Assembly (NCBI RefSeq): GCF_036621135.1
Contig: NZ_JAZIBG010000024.1
Coordinates: 1-64,000, forward strand
DNA: 64,000 nucleotides
Direction of reading: 5' to 3'
From: Aquincola agrisoli
GTDB lineage: Bacteria; Pseudomonadota; Gammaproteobacteria; Burkholderiales; Burkholderiaceae_C
Shown here piece after piece: positions 26,224 to 34,572 of the stretch. Both the position numbers and the translations under genes were made by a program. Position 1 is the first letter of the stretch. The number at the start of each line of letters is the position of its first letter. The notes beneath the pieces were generated by a model, which made no database searches, was not told the DNA's origin, and worked only from the letters and a program-made list of their open reading frames with translations.

Positions 26224-26682
26224 ATGGCAACTGCGAAGAAGGCTGCGGCCAAGAAGGCCCCGGCGAAGAAGGCTGCACCCGCGAAGAAGGCGGCACCGGC
26301 CAAGAAGGCGGCGCCCGCGAAGAAGGCGGCACCGGCCAAGAAGGCCGCGCCTGCGAAGAAGGCGGCACCGGCCAAGAAGGCCGCGCCTGCGAAGAAGGCG
26401 GCACCGGCCAAGAAGGCAGCGCCCGCGAAGAAGGCGGCACCGGCCAAGAAGGCGGCGCCTGCGAAGAAGGCGGCACCGGCCAAGAAGGCCGCTCCGGCGA
26501 AGAAGGCCGCTGCCGCCAAGAAGGCGCCCGCCAAGAAGGCCGCCGCTGCGCCTGCGAAGAAGGCCGCCGCGAAGAAGGCTGCGAAGAAGCCCGCCGCGCC
26601 CACTGCCCCTGCTGCCCCTGCGGCCAAGACGGCACTGAGCCCTGCGGCCGCCTGGCCGTTCCCGACCGGCAACAAGCCCTGA
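26224..26682 (+). CDS. Histone H1-like Ala/Lys-rich DNA-binding protein
   Basis: 152 residues composed almost entirely of Ala, Lys and Pro, with about 13 uninterrupted AAPAKK units (residues 17-94) and further AAAKK variants, ending in a short non-repetitive tail AAAWPFPTGNKP. It resembles the histone H1 C-terminal-like proteins of Bordetella and Burkholderia (BpH1/HctB group), which bind DNA non-specifically and compact the nucleoid. The ATG follows AAGGAGATTGAA, a strong ribosome site, and removes six spurious upstream codons. A terminator follows 38 bases after the stop. Confidence 0.85.
   Translation: MATAKKAAAKKAPAKKAAPAKKAAPAKKAAPAKKAAPAKKAAPAKKAAPAKKAAPAKKAAPAKKAAPAKKAAPAKKAAPAKKAAPAKKAAPAKKAAAAKKAPAKKAAAAPAKKAAAKKAAKKPAAPTAPAAPAAKTALSPAAAWPFPTGNKP
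26272..26505 (+). repeat. 18-base tandem repeat array in the histone-like gene
   Basis: Thirteen in-frame copies of an 18-base unit encoding AAPAKK. Codon choice alternates (GCACCCGCGAAGAAGGCG-like and GCACCGGCCAAGAAGGCG-like), so the DNA reads as a 36-base period with scattered synonymous changes. Copy-number variation between strains would alter protein length by six residues without breaking the frame. Confidence 0.85.
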
Positions 26683-26719
26683 GGTCGGCGGCCTTCGGGC
26701 CGCTGCCCCGACACCATGA

Positions 26720-26747
26720 AGCCCGGCCCCGTGCCGGGCTTTTCTTC
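26720..26747 (+). terminator. Intrinsic terminator after the histone-like gene
   Basis: Eight-base perfect arms AGCCCGGC / GCCGGGCT with loop CCCGT, followed by TTTCTTC. The T-run is only on the plus-strand side. Confidence 0.85.
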
Positions 26748-26758
26748 GTCCGCCCGAC

Positions 26759-27664
26759 TCAGAGGTCCAGCGTCGACCGGTCGATGGTGTGGTTCTGGCC
26801 GCCCTGGCTGCCGATCTTCAGCGCGCCCACGCGATTGCCCAGCGCCGCGCAGCGGTCGAGCGCCCAGCCGCGCTCCAGCCCGTACAGCAGGCCGCCGCGG
26901 AACGCGTCGCCGCAGCCGGTGGGATCGAGCACCGCCGCTGCCGCGACGCCCGGCACATGGGTGCGTTCGCCCTGCTGCCAGACTTCGCAGCCCTGGTCCG
27001 CCAGCGTGACGACGATGCCCTTCAGGTGCGAGCGCGACAGCGCCGCCACGTCGGTGCCCATGCGCTCGCACAGCATGCGGGCTTCGTAGTCGTTCACGGT
27101 CACCCACGATGCCTGGTCGACGAAGCGGCGCAACTCGGCGCCGTCGAACATCGGCAGGCCCTGGCCGGGATCGAACACGAAGGGGATGCCGGCCGCATGC
27201 ATCTGCTCGGCATGCTGCAGCATCGCGTCGCGGCCGTCGGGCGCGATGATGCCGATCTTCAGGTCGGCACGGGCCGGCACCGCCGTGCGGTGCGCAAAGC
27301 TCATCGCGCCCGGGTGGAAGGCCCAGATCTGGTTGTTGTCCTGGTCGGTGATGCAGATGCCCTGCGCGGTGTAGGTCTCGGCCTCGGTGCGGATGCAGGA
27401 GGTGTCGATGCCCAGGCGCTGCAGGCGCTCCACGTAGTCCTGGCCGTCCGTGCCGACGGCCGCCATCACGACCGCGTCGCCGCCCAGTGCACGCAGCGTG
27501 TAGCCGATGTTGCCGGCGCAGCCGCCGAACTCGCGCCGCAGCGTGGGCACGAGGAACGAGACGTTGAGGATGTGCACCTGTTCCGGCAGGATCTGCTGTG
27601 CGAAGCGGCCGGGGAAGTTGGTGATGGTGTCGAACGCGAGCGATCCGCAGATGAGGGCGGCCAT
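26759..27664 (-). CDS. PfkB family carbohydrate/nucleoside kinase
   Basis: 301 residues of the ribokinase/PfkB fold. The N-terminal FGGCAGNIGYTLRALGG is PfkB signature 1 and DPTGCGDAFRGGLLYGL is signature 2, with the catalytic Asp in GCGDAF and the anion-hole glycines. The sequence is closer to adenosine-kinase-like bacterial members than to sugar-specific ribokinases, but the phosphate acceptor cannot be fixed by reading. It is convergent with the histone-like gene and lies 14 bases after the DUF3426 gene on the same strand, at the end of the accB-accC-prmA cluster. Confidence 0.85.
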   Translation of the reverse strand: MAALICGSLAFDTITNFPGRFAQQILPEQVHILNVSFLVPTLRREFGGCAGNIGYTLRALGGDAVVMAAVGTDGQDYVERLQRLGIDTSCIRTEAETYTAQGICITDQDNNQIWAFHPGAMSFAHRTAVPARADLKIGIIAPDGRDAMLQHAEQMHAAGIPFVFDPGQGLPMFDGAELRRFVDQASWVTVNDYEARMLCERMGTDVAALSRSHLKGIVVTLADQGCEVWQQGERTHVPGVAAAAVLDPTGCGDAFRGGLLYGLERGWALDRCAALGNRVGALKIGSQGGQNHTIDRSTLDL

Positions 27665-27678
27665 GGGGTTCCTGACGG

Positions 27679-28782
27679 TTAGGGGTAGAAGATCTCGACG
27701 GTGTAGCCCGACAGCTTGCGATCGCCGGCCGCCAGCACGCCCCGCAGGTTCATCGCAGCGCCGGCCGGCAGCGTCGACCGCGTGCTGCCCATCTCGGCCG
27801 CCTGCATCACCTTGCGCGACACGACCTGCCCCTGGGCATCGGTGAGCGTCAGCTCCAGGGCCGGCACCATCACCGGCACGCGGTCATGGTTGCGCAGGGC
27901 GACGCTGAATTGGTAGTGGTTGCCGGTGCCTTCGAGCTTCACCAGGCCGCTGCTGTCGACCGCCAGGCTGTCGACGCGGCGCAGCGGCTCGACCGCGCAG
28001 CCGGCCATGCCGCACAGCGCCCGCAGCATCGGCGCCGATTCGGGCCAGCGCACCGCCAGCGTGTCGCGCCAGCGCACGGCCATCTGGCCTGCCAGCAGCA
28101 GCGCCAGCAGCGCTGCGGCGACGGCCAGGGCGGTGCGCACCCCGGGGCGCCGCCAGCGCGCGGCCTGATCGGCCTGGCGGACGAAGTGCGGCGACGAGGC
28201 CGCAGCGGCTGCCGGCGCCGCGGCGGGCGCACGCATGGCGGGTGCGGGGTCCGGCACGGAGGCGGGCGGGCGCGGCGGCGCGGGCGGCACATCCGGGCGC
28301 GACTCGCGCAGCGGCAGCGCAGCCGAGCGCGGCGGCAGCGGCGGCTCGTCCAGTTCGCCGTAGGCGTCGTCCTGCGGCACATGCGTCGGCTCGAAGCGCG
28401 GATCGCCGTGCAAGGCGTCGTCGTCAGGCTCGTGCAGCAGCGGGCGGTGGTCGAGGCGGGCCGACGCCGGCAGTCCGTCGTCCGGCATGTCGGAGGGCGC
28501 GAAGGGCGGTGGCTCGAGCGGCGACACCGCCGCGCTGCGCGGCGGCTCGCCGGCCCACGCCGGCACGGCCGGTGGCGCCGCAGTCGGCACCTGCGGCGCC
28601 TGCTCTTCCGCGGCGCCCGGCCACGGCGGCGGCGCCTCCTGGTCCAGATCGAACAGGGACTCGAGTGCGTTGAACACCGCCTCGCAGCGTCCGCAACGCA
28701 CCCAGCCCTCGGAGACCTTGAGCTGGTCCTCGACGACACGGAAGACCGTGCCGCACTGGCCGCAGCGCGTTGCGAGGCTCAT
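27679..28782 (-). CDS. Zinc-ribbon DUF3426 membrane protein
   Basis: 367 residues. The N-terminus has two CxxC pairs (CGQCGTVF and CGRCEAVF), a zinc ribbon of the MJ0042 type. A long Pro/Ala-rich acidic linker (about 45-210) leads to one membrane helix (TALAVAAALLALLLAGQMAV), after which the DUF3426 domain (about 240-367) is probably periplasmic; it contains VKLEGTGNHYQFSVALRNHD. Function unknown. It regularly sits after prmA in Burkholderiales, here 21 bases downstream. Confidence 0.85.
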   Translation of the reverse strand: MSLATRCGQCGTVFRVVEDQLKVSEGWVRCGRCEAVFNALESLFDLDQEAPPPWPGAAEEQAPQVPTAAPPAVPAWAGEPPRSAAVSPLEPPPFAPSDMPDDGLPASARLDHRPLLHEPDDDALHGDPRFEPTHVPQDDAYGELDEPPLPPRSAALPLRESRPDVPPAPPRPPASVPDPAPAMRAPAAAPAAAAASSPHFVRQADQAARWRRPGVRTALAVAAALLALLLAGQMAVRWRDTLAVRWPESAPMLRALCGMAGCAVEPLRRVDSLAVDSSGLVKLEGTGNHYQFSVALRNHDRVPVMVPALELTLTDAQGQVVSRKVMQAAEMGSTRSTLPAGAAMNLRGVLAAGDRKLSGYTVEIFYP

Positions 28783-28803
28783 CGGCTAGCTCCGGTGGCT
28801 CAT

Positions 28804-29706
28804 CTAACGGTCGAACCGGGCGGTCATCAGCACCCAGCCGTCTTCGTGGTCTTGCACCGCCAGCGTGCACCAGGGGCGGTAGGCCTCGGTCAGCTCGTCG
28901 GCCTGGCGTTCGAGGATGCCGGCGAGCACCAGGTCGCCGCCCGGCGCGACATGGCCGCACAGCAGCGGCGCCAGCAGCTTCAGCGGCGTGGCGAGGATGT
29001 TGGCCAGCACCAGCGGATAACTGCCCCGGGCCACGTCGGGCAGGCCGGCTTGGAGCGCCACGCCGTTGGCCTGCGCGTTGGCCTCGGTGGACACCACGGC
29101 CGCCGGGTCGATGTCGCACGCGTCGATCCCGCGGGCGCCATGGAGGGCGGCGCCGATGGCGAGGATGCCCGAGCCGCAGCCGTAGTCGAGCACGCGCGTC
29201 CAGCCGGCGCTGCGCCCGTGCGCCTGCCGTGCGATCCACCGCAGGCACATGCGCGTGGTGGGATGGGTGCCGGTGCCGAAGGCGAGGCCCGGGTCGAGCC
29301 GGATGACCTGCTGCGCTCCGGCCGGCGGCTCGTGCCAGCTGGGGACGATCCAGAACGCCGGCGTGATCTCGACGGGCGTGAACTGCGACTGTGTCAGCCG
29401 CACCCAGTCTTCGTCGGGCACGGGCTGCAGGCCCTGCACATGGACCCCGGCGGCCCAGTCCTGCGCCAGCAGCAGCGTCGCGGCTTCGGTGGCCTGCGCC
29501 TCGTCGGGGAACAGCACGCGCAGCGTCGAGCGCTGCCAGCCGGGCCGGGGCGCGGGCATGCCGGGCTCGCCGAAGAGGGCCTGTTCGGCATCGCTGTCGG
29601 CGTCCGCGTCCTCCACCGAGACCGACAGCGCCTCCAGCTCCAGCATCAGGGCGTCGGAGACGGTTTCCACCAACGCTTCCGGCGCACGCAGGACGAGTTC
29701 ATGCAT
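28804..29706 (-). CDS. prmA: Ribosomal protein L11 methyltransferase
   Basis: 300 residues, matching PrmA, which trimethylates L11 using S-adenosylmethionine. An N-terminal substrate-recognition domain (1-105) precedes the Rossmann methyltransferase domain with RLDPGLAFGTGTHPTT, VLDYGCGSGILAIGA (motif I) and LVLANILATPL (motif IV, the NxxA type). It lies 19 bases after accC on the same strand. Confidence 0.94.
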   Translation of the reverse strand: MHELVLRAPEALVETVSDALMLELEALSVSVEDADADSDAEQALFGEPGMPAPRPGWQRSTLRVLFPDEAQATEAATLLLAQDWAAGVHVQGLQPVPDEDWVRLTQSQFTPVEITPAFWIVPSWHEPPAGAQQVIRLDPGLAFGTGTHPTTRMCLRWIARQAHGRSAGWTRVLDYGCGSGILAIGAALHGARGIDACDIDPAAVVSTEANAQANGVALQAGLPDVARGSYPLVLANILATPLKLLAPLLCGHVAPGGDLVLAGILERQADELTEAYRPWCTLAVQDHEDGWVLMTARFDR

Positions 29707-29725
29707 CGCAGGATTCCCGCGGCGC

Positions 29726-31075
29726 TCAGCGCTTGTGCGCCTCGAGCCAGCCTTCGAGGTAGTGGATGCTGGTGCCGCCCTCGACGAACTTTGCGTCGAC
29801 CATCAGCTCGCGGTGCAGCGGGATGTTGGTCTGGATGCCTTCGACCACGGTCTCGTCGAGCGCGGTGCGCATGCGGGCCAGGGCCTGCTCGCGCGTATCG
29901 CCGTGCACGATGATCTTGCCGACCATCGAGTCGTAGTTCGGCGGCACGAAGTAGTTCGTGTAGATGTGCGTGTCGACCCGCACGCCGGGGCCGCCGGGGG
30001 CGTGCCAGGCGGTGATGCGGCCCGGCGAGGGCACGAAGTTGTAGGGGTTCTCGGCGTTCAGGCGCACTTCGATCGCATGGCCGCGCATCTGGATCTGGCG
30101 CTGCGCGAACGGCAGCTTCTCGCCAGCGGCCACGCGGATCTGCATCTGCACGATGTCGACGCCGGACACCATCTCGGTCACCGGGTGCTCGACCTGCACC
30201 CGTGTGTTCATCTCGATGAAGTAGAACTCGCCGTTCTCGTACAGGAACTCGAACGTGCCGGCGCCGCGGTAGCCGATCTTCTTGCAGGCCGCGGCGCAGC
30301 GCTCGCCGATGCGCTCGATCGTGCGGCGCGGGATGCCCGGCGCCGGCGCCTCCTCGATGATCTTCTGGTGGCGGCGCTGCATGGAGCAGTCGCGCTCGCC
30401 CAGCCACACTGCGTTGCGGTGCGAGTCGGCGAGCACCTGGATCTCGATGTGGCGGGGGTTCTGGAGGAACTTCTCCATGTACACCGCCGGGTTGCCGAAG
30501 GCCGCGCCCGCCTCGCTGCGCGTCGTCTGCACCGCATGGATCAGCGCCGCCTCGGTGTGCACCACCCGCATGCCGCGGCCGCCGCCGCCGCCGGCGGCCT
30601 TGATGATCACCGGGTAGCCGACCGCACGGGCGATCTTGATGATCTCCTTCGGGTCGTCGGGCAGGGCGCCCTCCGAGCCCGGCACGCAGGGCACGCCCGA
30701 CTTGATCATGGCCTGCTTGGCCGAGACCTTGTCACCCATGATGCGGATCGATTCCGGCGTCGGGCCGATGAACACGAAGCCGCTCTTCTCGACGCGCTCG
30801 GCGAAATCGGCGTTCTCCGACAGGAAGCCGTAGCCGGGATGGATCGCTTCCGCGTCGGTGACTTCGGCGGTCGAGATGATCGCCGGCATGTTGAGGTAGC
30901 TCTGCGCCGAGGGCGCCGGGCCGATGCACACCGCCTCGTCGGCCAGCTTCACGTACTTGGCGTCGCGGTCGGCCTCGGAGTAGACGACGACCGACTTCAC
31001 GCCCATCTCGCGGCAGGCGCGCTGGATGCGCAGGGCGATCTCCCCGCGATTGGCTATGAGCAGTTTCTTGAACAT
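29726..31075 (-). CDS. accC: Acetyl-CoA carboxylase biotin carboxylase subunit
   Basis: 449 residues. AccC carboxylates biotin on AccB using ATP and bicarbonate, the first step of fatty acid synthesis. The ATP-grasp landmarks are complete: KAAGGGGGRGMRVV glycine loop, HIEIQVLADSH, RDCSMQRRHQKIIEEAPAP and the catalytic EMNTRVQVEHPVTE. It follows accB after 10 bases. Confidence 0.97.
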   Translation of the reverse strand: MFKKLLIANRGEIALRIQRACREMGVKSVVVYSEADRDAKYVKLADEAVCIGPAPSAQSYLNMPAIISTAEVTDAEAIHPGYGFLSENADFAERVEKSGFVFIGPTPESIRIMGDKVSAKQAMIKSGVPCVPGSEGALPDDPKEIIKIARAVGYPVIIKAAGGGGGRGMRVVHTEAALIHAVQTTRSEAGAAFGNPAVYMEKFLQNPRHIEIQVLADSHRNAVWLGERDCSMQRRHQKIIEEAPAPGIPRRTIERIGERCAAACKKIGYRGAGTFEFLYENGEFYFIEMNTRVQVEHPVTEMVSGVDIVQMQIRVAAGEKLPFAQRQIQMRGHAIEVRLNAENPYNFVPSPGRITAWHAPGGPGVRVDTHIYTNYFVPPNYDSMVGKIIVHGDTREQALARMRTALDETVVEGIQTNIPLHRELMVDAKFVEGGTSIHYLEGWLEAHKR

Positions 31076-31085
31076 CGAGCGAGCC

Positions 31086-31550
31086 TTACTCGATGATGAA
31101 CAGCGGCTGGCCGAACTCGACGGCCTGGCCGTTCTCGACCAGGATCTTGGTGATCGTGCCGCTCTTGTCGGCCTCGATCTCGTTCATGATCTTCATCGCC
31201 TCGATGATGCAGAGGGCCTCGCCCTCCTTGATCTGCTGGCCGACCTCGGCCATCGGCTTGGCGCCCGGGCTCGACGCGGAATAAAAGGTGCCCACCATCG
31301 GCGACTTCACGACGTGGCCCGCCGGCTCGGCCGGTGCTTCGGCCGGGGCCGGCGCGGCCGCGGTGGCCGCAGCAGGGGCGGCGGCCGGTGCGGGTGCCGG
31401 TGCCGCGGCGAGCGGCACGGCGGCTGCCGCGGCGGCGCGCGGGTCGGCCTTGACGATGCGCACCTTGCCATCGGCTTCGGTGATCTCCAGCTCCGAGATG
31501 TTCGACTCGGACACGAGGTCGATGAGCGTCTTCAGCTTGCGCAGATCCAT
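31086..31550 (-). CDS. accB: Acetyl-CoA carboxylase biotin carboxyl carrier protein
   Basis: 154 residues. The biotinyl domain (about 78-154) contains EAMKIMNEI with the lysine to be biotinylated, and the thumb region SPMVGTFYSASSPGAKP typical of bacterial BCCP. A flexible Ala/Pro linker spans about 38-75. The start MDLRKLKTL at 31550 is preferred because AGGAG lies eight bases upstream; an in-frame ATG eight codons earlier lacks one. It leads the accB-accC-prmA group. The 204-base gap upstream holds the promoter region, where I could not assign boxes with confidence. Confidence 0.95.
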   Translation of the reverse strand: MDLRKLKTLIDLVSESNISELEITEADGKVRIVKADPRAAAAAAVPLAAAPAPAPAAAPAAATAAAPAPAEAPAEPAGHVVKSPMVGTFYSASSPGAKPMAEVGQQIKEGEALCIIEAMKIMNEIEADKSGTITKILVENGQAVEFGQPLFIIE

Positions 31551-31754
31551 GTGTTTGTTCTCCTGCAGCGACATCCAGCACGTTTGCCGGCTTCACGCGC
31601 GATCAAGTCGGGTTGTGAGGCGATCTGGCCGGCATCACCGGCGTTCGGCCCTTCCGCGTGGCATCGGCACAACAGGGCCGGGAACAGGACGCGGGGAGCG
31701 AACTTTACGCGCTTTATCCACTGTTGCCTGGTGTTGACGAAAAATAAAAGGATG

Positions 31755-32270
31755 TTAGGCGTTGGCCCAGGCTGCAAGCTCTTCGTAGCTGGTTTCGCCG
31801 AGCTTGCGGCGCGTCGGGCGGCCCTGGCGGTCGAAGACGACCGTGAAGGGCAGGGCGCCGGTGCTGTTGCCGAGCTGCCGGGAGAGGTCGGTGCCTTCGA
31901 GCCCGGCCAGCCCCACCGGGAAGCCCAGCGGCTGGCGGCGCAGGAACTCCCGGACCGGTGTGGGGCCGTCCACCGCCAGCCCCACCACCCGCCAGCCCTG
32001 GCCGGAGAAGTCGCGATGGAAGCGGTCGATCTGCGGCAGCTCCTTCACGCAGGGCGGGCACCAGGTGGCCCAGAAGTTGAGCACCAGCGGCTGGCCGCGC
32101 AGCGAGGCCATCACCAGCTCGCCGCCGTCGGGCTGGGCGAAGCGCAGGTTCCACAGGGCGCCGGCCTCGGCCGAGACCGGCCCCGGCTGCAGCCGCCACC
32201 AGGCGAAGCCGGCGCCGGCCGCCGCGGCGGCGGCCGCCACGCCGGCGAACAAGGTAGTGCGTCGGTTCAT
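31755..32270 (-). CDS. TlpA-like thiol-disulfide oxidoreductase
   Basis: 171 residues. A signal anchor with RR and an Ala-rich helix (residues 3-22) directs it to the periplasmic side. The thioredoxin fold carries WATWCPPCVKELP with the redox CxxC at about 68-75 and a cis-Pro region GALPFTVVFDRQG. TlpA/ResA-like proteins reduce apocytochrome c or other periplasmic disulfides. The start overlaps the stop of the upstream unknown gene (ATGA), which suggests co-transcription. Confidence 0.88.
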   Translation of the reverse strand: MNRRTTLFAGVAAAAAAAGAGFAWWRLQPGPVSAEAGALWNLRFAQPDGGELVMASLRGQPLVLNFWATWCPPCVKELPQIDRFHRDFSGQGWRVVGLAVDGPTPVREFLRRQPLGFPVGLAGLEGTDLSRQLGNSTGALPFTVVFDRQGRPTRRKLGETSYEELAAWANA

Positions 32271-32893
32271 CCGGTGATTGTCCCCCCGGCCGCAGGCTCC
32301 CCGGCGTCCTCGGCCATGCGCCGGCGCAGCGCGCCCAGGTCGCCCCGCAGCGTGCGGCCGGTGGCGTCGGGCTTCAGGGCGCCGCGCACGTCGTCCAGGT
32401 CGCGCACCGCGAGGAAGAGCGTCACCTGCTCGCGCAGCACGGGGCAGAAGCTGGCGACGGACAGCACGTCGATCTGCCCGCCGCGCGGCGAGGGCAGGCT
32501 GCCCACGTCGTAGTCCACGCCCTGGTTGACCAGAGCGATCTCCGCGGCCTTCGGGTCGTCGCAGTAGAGGTCGATGTGCAGCGCCGACAGCCGCGTCGCC
32601 GTGCCGCGCCAGGCGGCGCCCGAGAGGTGTGGGCGGAACTCGGCCAGCCGCTCCATCCAGCGCAGCGCCAGGCCGCGCAGCGCCGCGAGTTCCGCGGGCT
32701 GGGTGTCGGCGCAGAACACCGAGATGTATTCGCGCACCGCGTCTTCCACCGCGTCGTTGCTCGGCAGGTCGGACGGGCGGCTGCGCCCGAGCGTGCGGGC
32801 TGCCTTGCGCTTGGCCGGGCCGTACTCCATGCCCTCCTCGACGACGAGGCGGGCGGCGGTGGCCGCGATGTCGGCGGACAGGGATTCGTTCAT
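32267..32893 (-). CDS. Conserved Burkholderiales protein of unknown function
   Basis: 208 residues, no signal peptide or membrane helix. The first 100 residues are helical (LSADIAATAARLVVEEGMEYGPAKRKAARTLG follows a pattern also seen in small unnamed Burkholderiales proteins) and the centre contains ALHIDLYCDDPKAAEIALVNQG. Relatives have at times been labelled as UDP-N-acetylmuramate-alanine ligase, but no Mur ligase motifs (GTxGKT) are present, so that name is not supported. It overlaps the tlpA-like gene by four bases. Function unknown. Confidence 0.65.
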   Translation of the reverse strand: MNESLSADIAATAARLVVEEGMEYGPAKRKAARTLGRSRPSDLPSNDAVEDAVREYISVFCADTQPAELAALRGLALRWMERLAEFRPHLSGAAWRGTATRLSALHIDLYCDDPKAAEIALVNQGVDYDVGSLPSPRGGQIDVLSVASFCPVLREQVTLFLAVRDLDDVRGALKPDATGRTLRGDLGALRRRMAEDAGEPAAGGTITG

Positions 32894-32959
32894 CGCGTGC
32901 GTTTCCTCGTGCCGGGTCGGCGACCGCGCATCATAGGGACGGTGCCGCGGCTGCGCCCG

Positions 32960-33721
32960 TCAGGGCAGATCCACCGCGCCCATGCGTGCGGCGACCGTCC
33001 CCGCCCGGCCGACGATGTACGGCGAGCCGGGCCGCTTCTCGAAGCGCTTGGGCGCCGGCAGCATCACCGCCAGGCGCGCCGCCGGCAGGGTGCCCAGCTG
33101 GGAGGCGTCGACGCGGAAGTAGTGCCGCGCCGCGGCCTGCGCCCCGAAGACGCCCTCGCCCCACTCGACGTTGTTGAGGTAGATCTCCAGGATGCGCTGC
33201 TTGCCGAGCAAGGTCTCCAGCATGTAGGTGATGGCCAGTTCCTGGCCCTTGCGCAGCGTGGTGCGCTCGGGCGAGAGGAACAGGTTCTTCGCGAGCTGCT
33301 GGGTGATGGTCGAGCCGCCGACGATGCGCGGCTGCGGGGCGGGCGCCGCCGTGCGCGCGGCGGCCTTGCCCTGGCGCTGCAACTGCTGGTTGAGCTTCTC
33401 GGCACGGGCCTCGGCGCGCAGGTTGCGGTCCCAGGCCTTCTCGATCGCGTCCCAGTCGACGCCGCCGTGGTCGACGAAGCTGGCGTCCTCGCTCGCGATC
33501 ACCGCGCGCTTGAGCGACGGCGCGATGCGGTCGTACGGCACCCACTGCTGGCTCCACTCGATGCGGCCCGTCTCGCCCAGCAGCCGCCGCGCCTCGCTGC
33601 GCTGGAAGCTGGTGGACTGCGGGTCGACCACGGCCATCAGCGCGATGCGCAGCACGAAGTAGAGCTGCAGCGCGATCAGGCAGACCACTGCCAGCCCCAG
33701 CAGCCGGCCCAGGTGCTTCAT
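32960..33721 (-). CDS. mtgA: Monofunctional biosynthetic peptidoglycan transglycosylase
   Basis: 253 residues. A GT51 glycosyltransferase that polymerises lipid II into glycan strands in the periplasm. One N-terminal membrane anchor (residues 10-30), catalytic Glu E78 in AVIASEDASF, the signature GGSTITQQLAKNLFLS, and the second Glu region LEIYLNNVEWGEGVFG. Between E78 and the QQLAKN motif there is a Gln/Ala/Pro-rich insertion (about 102-127) longer than in the usual family. Overlaps aroE by four bases. Confidence 0.94.
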   Translation of the reverse strand: MKHLGRLLGLAVVCLIALQLYFVLRIALMAVVDPQSTSFQRSEARRLLGETGRIEWSQQWVPYDRIAPSLKRAVIASEDASFVDHGGVDWDAIEKAWDRNLRAEARAEKLNQQLQRQGKAAARTAAPAPQPRIVGGSTITQQLAKNLFLSPERTTLRKGQELAITYMLETLLGKQRILEIYLNNVEWGEGVFGAQAAARHYFRVDASQLGTLPAARLAVMLPAPKRFEKRPGSPYIVGRAGTVAARMGAVDLP

Positions 33722-34572
33722 GGCTTGGCGGCGGCGTTCAGCGCGTCGCGCAGCGCGGCGAGCACCGGCGCCGTCTGCGGTCGCACGCCGCGCCAGAAGT
33801 GGAAGGCCTCGGCAGCCTGTTCCACCAGCATGCCCAGCCCGTCGCGCGCCTGCGCCCCGTGGGCCCGGGCCCAGTCGAGGAAGGGCTGCGCCGCCGCGCC
33901 GTACATCAGGTCGATGGCCAGCGCGCCCGGTGCCAGCACGCCGGCGCTCACCGGGACCGGGGCGCCCTGCAGGCTGCTGGCGCTGCTGTTGAGCACGATG
34001 TCGAACCGGCCCTGCGGATCGGACAGGCCGCCCGCCTGCAGCGCCACGCCGTGGCGGGTGGCCCAGCCTGCATGCCGGCCGGCCAGCGACACCGCGTTCG
34101 CAGGCGTGCGGTTGGCCACCACGATCTCGTGCGGGCGGGCCTCGATCAGCGGACCCAGCACCCCGGCCGCGGCGCCGCCGGCGCCGATCAGCAGCACGCG
34201 ACGGCCGGCGATCGGCATGCCGGCGGTGTCAATGTCGCGCACCAGCCCGACGCCGTCGGTGTTGTCCGCGAGCCAGCCGTCGGCGCGCAGGTCCAGCACG
34301 TTGGCGGCGCCTGCCAGGGCCGCGCGGTCGCTCACGCGGGCGGCCAGCCCCGGCGCTTCGAGCTTGAAGGGCACCGTCACGTTGCAGCCGCGCCCGCCTT
34401 GGGCGGCGAAGGCCTCCACGGTCGCGCGGAAGCCGTCGAACGGGCTCAGCACGCGGGTGTACTCAAGGCGTTCGCCGGTCTGCCGGGCGAAGGCGGCGTG
34501 GATGAAGGGCGACTGGCTGTGCTGGATCGGGTTGCCGATCACGGCGTAGAGGTCGAAGGCGGGTGCGGTCAT
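33718..34572 (-). CDS. aroE: Shikimate dehydrogenase (NADP)
   Basis: 284 residues. AroE reduces 3-dehydroshikimate to shikimate in aromatic amino acid synthesis. Substrate-binding NPIQHSQSP near the start, the catalytic Lys in VTVPFKLEA, the Asp in ADNTDGVGLVRD, the NADP-binding VLLIGAGGAAAGVL and the terminal GLGMLVEQAAEAFHFW are all present. It overlaps both neighbours, tonB and mtgA, by four bases, so the rnb-tonB-aroE-mtgA set is one operon. Confidence 0.95.
   Translation of the reverse strand: MTAPAFDLYAVIGNPIQHSQSPFIHAAFARQTGERLEYTRVLSPFDGFRATVEAFAAQGGRGCNVTVPFKLEAPGLAARVSDRAALAGAANVLDLRADGWLADNTDGVGLVRDIDTAGMPIAGRRVLLIGAGGAAAGVLGPLIEARPHEIVVANRTPANAVSLAGRHAGWATRHGVALQAGGLSDPQGRFDIVLNSSASSLQGAPVPVSAGVLAPGALAIDLMYGAAAQPFLDWARAHGAQARDGLGMLVEQAAEAFHFWRGVRPQTAPVLAALRDALNAAAKP

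Noticed and set aside
26206..26506. Tandem repeats considered as a CRISPR array
   Set aside because: The units are contiguous, in frame and encode AAPAKK; there are no unique spacers.
26207..26638. Arg/Pro-rich and Ser/Pro-rich frames overlapping the histone-like gene
   Set aside because: They are shifted or antisense readings of the AAPAKK repeat and have no ribosome site.
32267..32893. Label as UDP-N-acetylmuramate-alanine ligase
   Set aside because: No Mur ligase ATP-binding motif and far too short; left as unknown.
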